Source: Allodiplogaster sudhausi
Lineage: Eukaryota > Nematoda > Chromadorea > Rhabditida > Diplogasteridae
Length of the DNA stretch: 64,000 bases
Assembly: GCA_945643635.1 (NCBI GenBank)
Contig: CALZFC010000018.1
Span: 5,511,001-5,575,000, forward strand
Direction of reading: 5' to 3'
How positions within the stretch are numbered: the stretch's first letter is position 1; each line of letters starts with the position of its first letter. This document shows positions 12,306 through 24,449 of this stretch, piece after piece. Made by a program: the position numbers and the translations under genes. The notes under the pieces are model-generated. The model was not told where the DNA came from and ran no database searches. It saw only the letters and a program-made list of their open reading frames with translations.

Positions 12306-12890
12306 CTCGAGAACACGACTTTCGCCACCGCCTCGCCAACCACGACATTGTCAGAAACTTTGAAGTGCTTGATGTTAGCAAATAAATTTTGCCATTCTTG
12401 CATACAATTTCCAACGTCAACAATGCTATTGTTTAGTAATAAAAAACGAAGAACGGAAACAAAATTACAGTTCGCCAGCTTTCAGGTCTACAGCTGTCAC
12501 GAAAATTGACAACAATCCGCACACTGCCTCTGCAGCCTCTGTGAAGTAAGTAGGAAAATTGCATTCCTCCTGTAAAATAATAAAACGCCTTTGGTAATGT
12601 AAAATCACAGATGCACAAAAGAGAATATTGAAGAAAGGAAATTATTATCTTTGAAAATTTACTAATTATGCTTTAGTTCGTCTTTTCCCACAAAGGCACC
12701 ACGGCCGTATCTGAAGCGAATCGACACGTTTCCCGTAAGCGCAATTAAATGATACTTAACGAGAATGATATTATCATCTAATGCTACTTGAAATCACTAT
12801 TTATCACTTCAGCGATCAATATTAATGGGTCGCCGTGGCCTTCTTCACATTCACCGTGCTACTTACTCTGGCAGTCGCTGCACTTCAATG
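12306..12890 (+). pseudogene. CYNW-stalk family copy 4, 3' exons only
   Basis: A tail fragment directly after copy 3. A stalk exon near 12306 keeps Thr codons only in a shifted frame. Ser/Thr exons follow near 12489 and 12677, the latter ending in a GTAAGC donor. A degenerate membrane exon near 12814-12890 reads VAVAFFTFTVLLTLAVAALQ-like codons after a damaged start. No signal peptide or CYNW exon is present. It looks like the residue of an unequal crossover. Confidence 0.7.
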
Positions 12891-13039
12891 TATGTATGTG
12901 GACGCAATGTTCGCAATGAAAACAATTCAACAAAATTTCTGATTGGAAAAAGGTGTTATCGTAGTTTAATGTGAATGTTTGTGTGGAAATAAGGCGCTCT
13001 GTACTTCTCCGATCAGATCCAAAGTCTCAATTACATTCA

Positions 13040-13142
13040 TACATACATCATAAGAAATGGCGATGCTGGCGAATCGCAGGAGGGCATGAGCTGTATTTCC
13101 GTTCTCACTGTTATCGGAGCCACTTCTCTCTGGCTGCCCGCC
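13040..13142 (+). repeat. Inverted duplicate arm, left
   Basis: This segment (words AAGAAATGGCGATGCTGGCG and GTTATCGGAGCCACTTCTCT) reappears as the reverse complement at 16639-16745. The two arms bracket copy 5 and its upstream region. Confidence 0.75.
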
Positions 13143-14581
13143 TTATTTTTCTTCATTTATTCGCCTCTTCTCTTTCAATATGTCCAAGCGTAAGCCAAGC
13201 TCAGACCTCCGGGCGAAACTCAGATTGTCCCCGTCCTCCAGTCTAGATAAGCATTAGTCATTGACACTATGAGCCTGGCAACGGGTGATAGGCCTGGGGG
13301 AATGTGCGTGGCGACTTATGCCTTCTTTTCTCTGATTGCTCACACACTTGTGCATGTCTCCAACCTGGCCAAGGATCCTCTCACACCGCCGCATCGCTCT
13401 GCTAATTCTATCCCTGACCCGTCTTCTTCTGCTCGCTCTGCAGCCCCTGGCGATGACGGATCGATTGTCACACTGGGAATTGAGAGACGTCTCCAAACGG
13501 TGGCCGGGTGAGATGCCTAGTTTGATCGAGGTCGCCTTGTTGACTCGAAGCCATCAGTAGCACTGCCTCATGGTCAGTGGTTGAGTATAAGGCGTGAGAG
13601 GATCTGATTTAGCGATGTAAAAAAAACAGTAAAATCCTTTAACGTTGAGGAATATACACAAAATAAATATCTAGATGGAAAAGGGATTGCCTAACAAAGT
13701 GAGCTACAAATTAGACATGTTCAGCGAAGCAGAATAAAAGGGTAGATCAACAAAAGATGAACTCTGATCTGCAAGATCGCTTAATATTTATATGCTTATA
13801 CATGAGAGTTCGTAGAACATTCTTTGTTGAATAAAATGAACGACCAGCGCTGTGCGAGGGAAGTAGCGATGCGCTGGAGAAATAGTGTGCAAAAGAGGTT
13901 TTGGTGTAATGGTGGAGAATGTTTATCTATTTCTCTCCACTGTTATACATTAAATCCTACTTCTCTTATCATCTGCAAAAATATTAGAAAAAAGTAATAA
14001 AGGAAACTTCGTCGCAGGATCGTCGTTCATCATGTTCTCCTTAATATTTCGATTCTTACTTGCTTTTCTTGTTTCTTGGTTTATAAACACTACCATTCTA
14101 TTTGTTTTTATGGGGCTCACCGTAGCCGCGGCCTTCTCGACGAGAGTGGACGCGACATGATATCAGCCTTGCAGATTACACAGCCGAACCATGCCAATCA
14201 ATGGAAGAAACTGATGTTCTTCTTAGATCGCTCCTTGTCGGCCGAAGTATTAAATTCTTTAAAGAATGCCGAATGTTTTGCCAAACAATTTAAACTATGT
14301 AGGCATTTGGCCCATGAAATATCCCGTGCGGAACAACCTTTTTTGTATTATATTTTGAGTAGGGACGAAGAAGGGCAAGTGGCACAAAGAAAACAATCAA
14401 AAAGTAAAACAACTCTGTCCTTTGAATATTTGAAAAGTAAAAAAACATTCATCACATGAGAAGTAAACAACCTTTCACCAAGTTGTGTTACGTGCAAATA
14501 GAAATTTATAAAGTTCATACCAATACGATTTTCAGGAGAGATTCATTTTAAAAAGTTTATTCTTCAGGAAAAACGATTCTC
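13143..14581. other. Spacer between copies 4 and 5
   Basis: No family exon seen. From about 13740 it is the second member of the duplicated upstream block also present at 8640-9460. The 127-codon frame at 14076-14459 is not preserved in the duplicate, so I do not call it a gene. Confidence 0.55.
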
Positions 14582-14686
14582 GCTCACTTCACCCGACTGC
14601 CTGCTCGGCGCTCGGTTGGCTCCTCCGATTCTCTTCTCCCTCTTCTTCCCTTCTCCCTCTTTCTCTGCCTCGCCGTCCCTCGTCCG

Positions 14687-16549
14687 ATGCTGCTTCTCAA
14701 GGCGTTCTTCATCGTGCTTGCCAGCCCGGGTGCACTTGCAGACGAAGAATGCAAAACAGGGTTCGGGAACCTAATGAATGTCAGTGAAAAAAGGAATATC
14801 TTTAAAATATCTTAAAGTTTAACTTTCAGTTAACCAATCAATTTGAAGATTTAAATTTAATCTTTTCCCCATTCAGAGGAAGTGCTACAACTGGAAGAAC
14901 TGCAACGAATGCAAAGTGACCTGCGGTAAACCGGCTTTGCCCCAGCTTTATCATCGGCAGTGCTACCATCACTTCGAGAGCCCGATGAATGTGATGCAAA
15001 AGTGCAAAACTCGAGGGAATACGAAAGATCCGCACTGTGATTTCGGTTTGCAAGAGACTTTGTCTTGCCGTTCGGAGACTGGGCAACAAATTCGTGATCC
15101 GATTTTCCAAATAGGCTATAATGCCTCCTCCATTTTCCAAATCGGCAATAGCGCTTCACGCCCTCCTTAAAGGGAGCGGTAAACTCATCGCTTTAGATTT
15201 TTATCAGCCGGAATTAGTGAATATGGTCTACATAAACTGTGCAGCCGGGGATACAATAATTATTTTGCTAAAAAGTGGAAAGTACAATTACGATACGTCA
15301 GGGTAGTCGTGTCAGGAGTTTTCCTTTTCAATCCTTCTTTAAACTGATTTGTTGATGAGGAAGGTTGCAATGTAATTATTTTATGATACATTTAATTTAT
15401 CAAATCATTTTCTTCTTATTTTTAAGCCAAAATAATGTCCACGTTAAACGCAATAGTTTACCCAAAAACTTTTCAAAAGCATTTCAGATTGGGAGAACGG
15501 TGTCTTCAGCAAACTAACATGCTGGTGTGAATATGAAGATGTTGGTGAAGATTGCTATCTGAACTTGACTGCGATCCCCGACCGGATCGAACGCCTCAAC
15601 AACTTCATTCAAAGTAATCTTCCAATTCGTCAGGTTACCCCCTCTCAAAAAGGAGCTCAATCAATAGTAATCGGTGATAAATATAATTTAAAAAAGTATT
15701 TGAATACTAAAATCTACGTTGAAGAGGTACACTCAGGCAAAATGTATGACACTAGGCGATGGAAGCTCTTAAAACGCCAATTCCAACGACAACGATTCCA
15801 CTCTTCCCACGACCACACGGCATGTTTTCTAATTGCTTGCTGTTTTCCAAGAATCTGCCAATTTGTAGATCGGTTATTGTAAATAAATTAATTTTAATTA
15901 TATTATTATAGCATGGCAACAACGACTTCGTCTACAACTACGCCAGCCACAACATTGACCGCAACGTTGGAGGCCCTGACGTGAGCAAATAAGTTCTTCT
16001 GCCATCTCATTGATTATACATACATTTAAATGTTTCTAGCAAACAAGTTCCAACGACCAGAAGGCATTTGTTAATAATTAATAACTAAAAAAATATGAAA
16101 AAGAGAACTAAGCTTCAATTTTCAGAGCAATGGCCTCGACTACTTCAGAAGATTCTGCAGCTTCTGAGAAGTTAGCTAGAAAGTTCCTGCCATTATTGTA
16201 AAAATTAATCTTATTTTTTTTACTTAAAACATACCACATTTAAGTAAGACTATTCCACAAACTGAAGAACTGCCCTATTTGGCGTCTATCACCACGTCTC
16301 CGGTAAGATTTACTATTTAGCAAACATATGTAATCGATTTTCTACAAAGTTACCTTTATACAACAGCACGATATTTTCTAGCTTGGTGGTCTCTTTTAAA
16401 TAAACCCTTTACTGAAGTTAACATTGTCAATTTCCTTTCCAGTTCTTCTGGTTTTTGCCGTTGTTCTCTTCGCATTCACCTTGAATTTTTCTCTGGCTGT
16501 CATTTGTCGTTTCTTCTACGCAGTCCGAATTATTCTCTCCTCTCCATAA
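14687..16549 (+). CDS. CYNW-stalk family copy 5 (probable type I membrane or secreted protein)
   Basis: Exon 1 (14687-14779) encodes MLLLKAFFIVLASPGALA, a typical signal peptide, then DEECKTGFGNLMN. Exon 2 (14877-15045) begins RKCYNWKNCNECKVTCG and ends phase 1. Exon 3 (15488-15633) carries DWENGVFSKLTCWC and EDCYLNLTAIP. Stalk exons follow from 15756 (donor unclear), at 15912-15980 (Thr-rich), 16126-16170 and 16245-16302, all in consistent phase. The last exon starts at 16443. In phase it gives FFWFLPLFSSHSP and stops at 16482, while a +2 frame reaches a hydrophobic helix and stop at 16549. So either the membrane anchor is lost and the product secreted, or the copy is a recent pseudogene. 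Function unknown; the Cys pattern loosely recalls nematode ET-module or Ly6-like folds, which I cannot confirm. Confidence 0.65.
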
Positions 16550-17077
16550 GAGAAAATTAAACGTGTTATTTTATATGCTTATTTGTCGAGACAACTCATT
16601 GGGGAAAAATAAGAGAGCTTTAGCAAGGTTACCGAACTCGGCGGGCAGCCGGAGAGAAGTGGCTCCGATAACAGTTAGAAAGGAAATACAACTTATGCCT
16701 TCCTTCGCCAGCATCGCCATTTCTTATGAAGTATGTACATACATACATACATAACAGGTTTTGAAAATAACTCCACAAACTATTACGAATTTTGTTACGG
16801 TTGGTACTTAGATAGTATCAATTTCCAGAATAGGTTTTCCCGCAAATAGCATGATATGAATTTATTCAATTAAATGAAAATTTGACAGCAAACAAACGCA
16901 ATCAAAATCAAACCATCCTGTCAAGTTCCCTTGAAATTTTTTTATGCACTTCTGAAATAAAGAACATTCAATAAATGTAAGGTCGTCAACCTTTTTAAAA
17001 AGTGTTTTACGTGCAATCACTTTGATTAACTTCCAAAAAAGGTGTGCTTCAATAACAGACGAAATAATTCTCATTCA
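16550..17077. other. Spacer with inverted duplicate arm, right
   Basis: Bases 16639-16745 are the reverse complement of 13040-13142. They end in ACATAC repeats. The rest is AT-rich with no exon seen before the leader of copy 6. Confidence 0.7.
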
Positions 17078-17168
17078 CTTCACCCGGCTGCCTGCTCGGC
17101 GCTCGGTTGGCTCCTCCGAGTCTCTGCACCTTCTTTCTCTCTTTCTCTGCCTCGCTGACCCTCGTTCG

Positions 17169-19020
17169 ATGTTGCATCTCGAGGCCTTCTTCGTCGTGCT
17201 TTCCTGCCTGGGTGCATTTGCACATGAAGAATGCGAAACATACTTTCCCTACATCGTCAATGTTAGGCTTTAAAAGAATAATGACTTACAAATAACGATT
17301 TGTTCATACTTTATCTTTTACTAGCAGTATTAATTTTGAGCTTCAAATTTAAACTACTTCCCTCTTCAGAGGGACTGCTACAACTGGAGGAACGGCCAGA
17401 AATGCACAGTGTTCTGCTTGGCACCGGCTTGGGACGCTTTCCGGAAGTGCCACCACGAGCTCTCGAACCCAATGAACGCCGTGCAAACCTGCGTTTCTTC
17501 AAAGTTGAAGAAAGCTCCGCATTGCGTTTTGGGGTAGTTGAAAGTGAATCCTCTCTGTTGGGGTCAAGCTGCTCCGGGTGCAGCAGAGCTACATAAGTAC
17601 ATAATAGGAGTGAAATTATGCTCCAAAACCGACTTGTGTAATTGAAAGGTGCGCGGGATGATCAAAACAAATTCTGCCGAATTTTATATTCTTTATTATG
17701 TTTTTAAATGAACGTTGTCAAATTACTTGCAGTTTCATATTTAATTAAAAATTAATTGTCGCTATATTCCAGAAGAAAAATGAAACGTTAAAATTTATAA
17801 GATCTTTTTTCAAAATAAAAAAATATTTTAGGGTTTCGTTCCTAAATTCGTTTTCCAAACCCATTTCAGAGTGGAAGAACGGCGCCTTCAGCAAAGTTTC
17901 ATGTTTGTGTGGATCTGGAAATGAGTATGGGTTGGAAGATGACTGCTATCTGAATTTGGCTGCGATTCCCAACCCGATCCAGCGTCTCAGCAACTTCATG
18001 AGGTTATCTCCAACTATCACAGGATGTTTGCTCTCTATTGAATAATCTCACATGTTTGACTATTAGGCGAGAGAGCATCGGATTTGGAGATTTAAAAAAA
18101 ACTCAGCAAACTTCTTTAGAGCTAAAGAATATTCAAAAGACAAATATGAGAATTGCTCAATAAAGTGAGCTACAAAATTCTTATGAGACAGGTTTAGTGA
18201 TGAACGACATGAGAAGTTAAAAAGGAAATCCCATACAAGTCCATAGAATCAAACAGTTAAACCCTACGTTGAAAAGGTGAATGCAAACAAAATTTGAGAA
18301 CCTAGGTGATGGAAGTCTTTAAAAACCCAATTTCAACTACATGTTTGTTTCCTACTCATTTGCTATTTTCCAAGAACGAAACATCCGACATTTTTACAGG
18401 GATTATTAAATAGATTAAATTAAAATAAACTAATTTAAATTGTATTTTGTAGCTCGACAATGACGACATTCTCAACATCCACGCCAACCACGACTGTGAC
18501 AATAACTTCGGAGAACCTTACGTTAGCAAATATTCTGTTCTCCAACGATAACGAGGCAATGGTTATATAATATAAACTGACTGCGAGAATAAAATTACAG
18601 TTCACTTGCTTTAACGACTTCAGCTGTTACGGAAATTGACAAGAGCCTGCGCACTGCATCTGCAGTGCCTGTGAAGTAAGGAGGAGTAAGAACTGCATTA
18701 TTTCTGTGAAATACTAAAACAGAAACTATTTGTAATGTAAAATCACAGTAACACTAATTTTCTATCAAAATTATGTCTTAGTTAGTTTTTTTCCTAAAGA
18801 AGAGCCACTGCCGAACCTGATCGCAATTTCTAAAATGATATTTAAAGACAATTATGTTCTCATCTAATATTAATCTAAATTATTATTTATCACTTCTGTG
18901 ATAAAAGTGAAATTCCCTGTTCAGTTCTTCTGGTTCGGTGTGGCCTTTTGCTTCGAAATTGACGAAGTAAAAGAAAATAAAACTTTTTTTTTATGTGGCT
19001 TCGTGCAGAGAGAAAATTAA
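17169..19020 (+). pseudogene. CYNW-stalk family copy 6, membrane helix deleted
   Basis: Exon 1 (17169-17261) is intact: MLHLEAFFVVLSCLGAFA signal peptide then HEECETYFPYIVN. Exon 2 starts near 17371 with RDCYNWRNGQKCTVFC and keeps the later Cys residues, but its donor (GG before GTAGTT) ends one phase off from exon 3. Exon 3 (near 17870) keeps EWKNGAFSKVSCLCGSGNE and DDCYLNLAAIPNP but is truncated by an internal deletion before the donor GTTATC. A Thr-rich exon lies near 18453. The last exon begins FFWFGVAF at 18925 and then jumps into 3' untranslated-like sequence, so no helix remains; the frame ends at 19018-19020. The signal exon could still be used, but the gene as a whole looks inactive. 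Confidence 0.7.
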
Positions 19021-19257
19021 TGGACATTGATTGTTAGACGATTTATCGATCAATCAACAGCAGAGCACATATTCAATCAATGATGAGCACAGGGGCCATG
19101 CACAGATTTCGGCAGTTAAACGATTGGCCTTTTTTTAATCAAAGAGCAAATACTTTGCAATCTACATATATCTTTTTTTAAAGACAGATCAGTTTGGTGA
19201 TACTTTAATGTCGACTTTATAGAAGTGCGGATAATCGATTCAATCTCTCTTCTTTCT

Positions 19258-22200
19258 CTACCCATCAACGGTGCTCGCGACGTGGACAATGACGGCCGTG
19301 GAGCCGGCGGGGTGCGATGGCTTCCTGGCGGCTCCTCGCTTGAGTCTGCTCAGCATCAGCATCCTCGGCCGATACTCGTTGGTGAGCAAGACGACGACGA
19401 GCGGATCGAGCGCGGGGGGTAGGCATGCGAGGATGCACGAGTGCATCGGAGTCGAGAAGAGCGACAGCGCATTCCCGACTACCTCCACGAACGGGATGCA
19501 CAAGCAGATCACTGGGATTAGGGCCTGCGAAAAAAAAGAAGTTTTGAATTCCCGCTCTTTTTCCTGATCACTAAGCAACAATAGAAATTTAACTGTATCC
19601 ACAAGTGCGTTAGATAAATTACAGCAAACTTTCCATTAGATTAGTTAGGATTCTTGAAATTATTATACGTTTGTTGACATTATTTTATATAAATTTTTGA
19701 ACATTCCATGTTGACATTATTGCATATAAAACATTGTAAAATTTTATTGACATTGTTGTAGATAAACTATTGTACAACATGTGTATGTTGGGGCATGTGT
19801 AAATTTCTGGGAAAAAAAAGATTTAAAAAAAAACCTCGAGCAGCAGAATGAGCACAGCGCGCTGATGCATTCGCTTGGTGCGCGCGGACAGTTTCGAGCG
19901 TCTCAAGTGGACGTGGACTCGCATGCCGTAGACGGACATTGTCAAGCAGCACAATGAGACGATCACGATCATTGCGCCAAAGCTGGCCAGCTTGAGCAAG
20001 GCGTTCTGGAAAGAAGAGGATAAATTCACCTAAGAATTGTGCAGTAACCCGTAGACATATACAAAGTATTGTGTGAAAAAATATGCATATACATACATAC
20101 ATATATGTGTATGTCCTTTAAATAGGTTGGTGTTTCTGCTGTGTCTAACGGTAAGGTACATAATTTTTTTTTTAAATTTATTGTTATTGTTTTTTTTCAA
20201 TGGCGAAACAATAAAGTATATTTACGGTGTAGTTATTCTGAAAATATCACAACATTTTGTATTAATTATAGTAATCTAAATTGCTATCTTGCCTAACCTC
20301 CTCTAGGATGTACGACATGAAGTTGACGCCGTCCGGAATGTTTGTAATGTTCTTTCCGTGTGTCTGAACACAAAGAAATTGTGCTGCCGGTGTTCACAAT
20401 GGACATTGACAATATTGTCAAGACGGAGTCAACAAATAGCTTATCATATAAAAATAATTGTTATCGTAATGTTCTCAATTGCTTCATCCTAATCATTATG
20501 ATTCGGAATTACATATTTCATTAGGTCTTTGCAAATTTTTGAATTCAAGTTTTTTTCATACCAACTTTCCATCTTTAGATTCATTTTTATCAACAACTGC
20601 AAGATGCCCATATGATCTACAAAGTGTCCATATGATCTACAAGGTGTAATTAGATCTACAAGGTGCCGACCGCAATATCCTCCGGATAGACGACGTCCAG
20701 GAATGGGCAGACACTGAAGACGCCGGCCGTAACGGCAACGAACATGCAGACGAGCAGAAATGTTGGCCAGTGAATGAAGAATTCCGCTCGCGGCGAACTG
20801 AGCAAAGAGAAAAAACATTCTCATCACTTTAATGTTCCGTAAAGATAAACTAATTGAAGGCTATTTTTCGTATTGCTGCTTTAATTTGACATTCATTCGC
20901 TTGCAAATGTTCAAGCTGCCGCAAATATTTGTAATAATCTTGTGAATAGTGAGTTTCTAATGTGTACTTATAAAATATGAAAATTTCACTACGAATTAAA
21001 AAAAAAAGTAAAATCATTTGCTAGGCCAATGGTTATTTTACTTGACAACGAGCAGATAGCGAAAGATGAAGCCGGTGACGACGAGCGCGAGATTGAAGCT
21101 GAACGAGAAGTAGAAAGCGCCGATAAAGCCGTAAGAGATGTCGCTCGACGCGGCGAACCCGATAAAGTGAGCGACCAGAGCGCCGTCAACGAAGAGGTAG
21201 CGCTTTAAAATGTTTTTTGAAATATTTTTTTCAATAATATATTTTAGCGAGAAACTTTGTTTCCTAGTTTTTAATAGCTTCTTTTGTGCCAGCCCGGTCA
21301 CAAGCACTAAAGATGCTTCGATCTTTTGGTCTTAAAGGTATAACGTCGCTGCTTATTAAGCTTGTCAATAAAGCTGCTAATACAAACATGGGGCGGGGGG
21401 ATATGGTGCAAAGTACAACCAGCATTAGCTGCGCTTTACGAATGTGGTGCGAGCATTCTCTGCCTACTCATGTCTGGCCTAGACATCTCCTGTCGATATG
21501 TATGTATTCCATTTACTATTTGTGAGTTTACTATTTACTTGAATGTATCTAACATAAGATTCATTTAAAAGTCAATTCAGCCCTAAAAGATCGTGATATG
21601 AAAATAAAAGAAGTCTAATTTTATGACACTCGCACAAGAATCAGAAATCTAATCGCGCACGTAATCTTGCGACTTGCATGAAAGAATTCATTCTGAACGG
21701 ATAAATTTAATCATGGAAAGAGAGTTGGAGATCAGTCAATTGCTGAAACTGCTCGGTATAGCCCGGAAAATGCACGTTGGCTTACATATTTCTCATAATG
21801 GATCCAATTCGCGCTTTTTCTATTTTACATCAATTACGGACTACTCTGCCAAGGAGACTGAAAGTGATTTAAACAGAAGGATATTAATTAGCATTAGATC
21901 GCAAAGAGCGGAGACTATTCCGAGGCAGTAGCGCTTAACGAAGAACTTTGGCTGACCGGAAGTGAGGCCATTAGCGAGAGCGCGTAGCACGAGTCAGCGA
22001 CGGCGGACAGCAAAAACATTCTGCGATAACTAAAAGGCGAAAAAATAAAGTTGGCCGTAAATCTTTTTTTCTTTAATTTCAGAAAAAAAACTACAAAAAA
22101 TATTAATTATTCAAGTGCCAGTGGCGCGCCATAAGGAATTACAAGCTTTATTATGGGTACTCCTTTCTTAATTAATTATTTTTTCATATGTACTGAAGAA

Positions 22201-22546
22201 TTTATTATTATTATAGCTTAATGATTATATACAAATAAAATTAAAATTAAAAAATAGCTTAATAAAGTAAAAATAAAATAAAAAAGAATATGAAAGACCT
22301 CACTGACGCGCCGGTCTGCTGACTCTTTCGTGTCAGGACGAGAAAGGCGAGTATGGCATTGAGTAAGAGAGCGAGCGGCTCACACACGTAGCACATCACC
22401 CTGAACATCAGGAACTACATGACCCTGAATCAGGGAAAGCGCATGATACGGTACTTTTGAGCAATTTTCTGATAGTTTTACTCAAATGTTTACATTCCCC
22501 AATAAATTAAGAACTCTTAAAGAATCTTTATGCGGCGCCTGATTGA

Positions 22547-22585
<39 letters not shown>

Positions 22586-22701
22586 AATAAGAAATATATA
22601 ACATAAAGGGCTCACCTAAGTGCGCACGTAAAGAAGTCCTTTTCATAGTCGTCAAAAGGCGAGAGTGGCTGGGATGAAGAGACGTTCGCTGGAACGTCCA
22701 T
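19258..22701 (-). CDS. Nematode seven-transmembrane chemoreceptor (Str-like), 347 aa
   Basis: Eight exons on the minus strand join without a stop: 22701-22616, 22400-22308, 22029-21957, 21202-21042, 20797-20671, 20363-20298, 20005-19835, 19524-19258. They total 1044 bases. The protein has a short N-terminus with an NVS glycosylation site, then hydrophobic segments such as EPLALLLNAILAFLVL (TM1), MFLLSAVADSCYALSLMASL (TM2), YGFIGAFYFSFSFNLALVV (TM3) and FLLVCMFVAVTAGVF (TM4). The TM5-6 loop has RTKRMHQRAVLILLL, and TM6-7 holds ALIPVICLCIPF and LDPLVVVLLTNEYR. The LDPLxxxxxxxxYR ending and RMHxR loop are typical of the str/srd/srh/sri/srj group. Such receptors act in chemosensory cilia through G proteins. 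The donor of exon 2 (GTCAGT) and exon 5 (GTCGGC) are the least certain choices. It lies 1.7 kb from a paralogue in the same orientation. Confidence 0.85.
22549..22577. repeat. (TA)n microsatellite
   Basis: A short TA dinucleotide run inside the first intron of the chemoreceptor gene, followed by TGTATG. Confidence 0.9.
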
Positions 22702-24449
22702 TTTAAGGCACTGGTCTAACTTGCGAGCGGTGGGCGGAGAGAAGGATCACAGCACCTCCGCAGTATGTTCCTGGGTGGCTCTCTGAGAAGTGGCCAGCTG
22801 TCATATGGAATTATGCATGTATGTCCACTCCCCCTATGAGGCAAGATCGTACTTTGCCCGAAGCGTAACGAACCGATAAAAAAGAGTAATGTTCGTGGCT
22901 AGAGATAGTCAAAGCAAAGTCTCTAAGGTAAGACACACGCCAAGAAAGAGTGTTCTCATGCTCGCGCAACATTTTCCCGCCAATTTCCACAAACATTCCC
23001 TCGCTCCGAATGTGCAACCACGCCATGAACCCGCCATGAACACGGCTAAAGAAAATAGCTAGCGTGTATTTTGTCCTCGCACTACGGTAAGACATAAAGC
23101 ATTAATACAAGTCCTTTAAAGAAGTGAGAAAAAAAACAAAAGCATAAAATATGAAGATCAGTAGCGAAATTCACAAGACCAAGAATTCAAGATGTGATCA
23201 GTGAACATTTCGTCTCTTTATCAAATTTGGCAATAGTGAAATCTGTGTAAGAATAGGAGGAAAAAAGAAACGATAAAAGTAACGCGCCGTGTTTCGTATG
23301 TGAAACAATCTGCGAAAAATGGAGGGGAGGGGGGGTTAATTTTACTTCCGAAACTAAGCTCGTTTTTGACACTTTGGTTATTCATATATTATTTGCATCA
23401 CTTTATTTGCATACTAACTTTAATGTTCATAGATATTTACATACTTTATTTATATTGTAAATAAAATGCACTTAAATACTTAATATATGTAAATACTCGC
23501 ATTTCGCGTGGCAAGAGTAAAGTATATATTCGAGAACGTTTCTAGTGAAGAAGACATTCCGAGTCCATGCGCCTACTAATGCCTCAATAATCCAGCATGA
23601 TGTGCTCAAGGGACAAGGGAATCAAACGGACAAGCTTCACATCTAATCTCTCCCTCACTCTCTCTTGATCTCTATTCCTCACTCTAACTCTCTCTATTTC
23701 TCTCTCTCTCTTTCTTTCCTTTAATTCTCTCTCTTGATCTCTATCACTCTAACTGTCTCTATTTCTCTCTATCTCTTTCTTTCCTTTAATTCTCTCTCTC
23801 TCTCTCTCTCTATTTCTCTCGATCTCCATTTCTCACTCCATGTCACTATTTACACTATTTCCGTCTTTTCTCGTATTTGCCCTCTTTCATTCAAACCTCC
23901 TCTCATTCCATGTCGCTCTCCTATTTTTTTCTTAAAAAGCTAACTTCATTCCTTCGCCTACAATTTCTCCATAAAGCCATTTTAGACATATTTTTTAAAA
24001 TCACATTCCAGTATCAGCTGATAAGTAACCGCTAATGATGTATTATTCAATCTTATTAATATATAGGAATGTTCTTCGGCTTTGACAAGGGCAGAATTAG
24101 CACATTCATTCACTCTCTTCTTCTCCAGGCAACAGAGTTACACTTTATGGACGCTTTTCATGAAAAGAGGACATGAGATTACAAAAAATATATGTATATA
24201 TGCAAATTAGCGAAATCAGTTAACTTATGTATACATACATGCTACAACCCGTTAATATCTTCAATTTGTTTTCGCTTTGCCTTGAGTTTCTTCTCAAACT
24301 TTTTTTTCTTTCTTTCTCGCTCTCTCTCTCTCTTTCTCCCTCTCTCTCTCTTTCTCTCTCTCTCTCTCTTTCTCTCTTTCTCTTTCTCTCTTTCTTTCTC
24401 TCTTTCTCTCTCTATTTCTCTCTCTCTTTCTCCCCATTCAATCAATTTC
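22702..24449. other. Intergenic between the two chemoreceptor genes
   Basis: Contains the presumed promoter of the downstream receptor gene. CT-rich tracts lie at about 23641-23830 and 24300-24432. A frame at 22811-23095 on the minus strand has no recognisable motif. No third receptor exon was found. Confidence 0.6.

Noticed and set aside
14076..14459. 127-codon + frame upstream of copy 5
   Set aside because: The duplicated block at 8970-9300 does not preserve the frame, so it is not likely coding.
15565..15882. Continuation of exon 3 of copy 5 as one long frame
   Set aside because: It reads through the conserved donor (CAG before GTTACC) and the conserved acceptor of the next exon; the Thr-rich stalk frame in other copies supports splicing.
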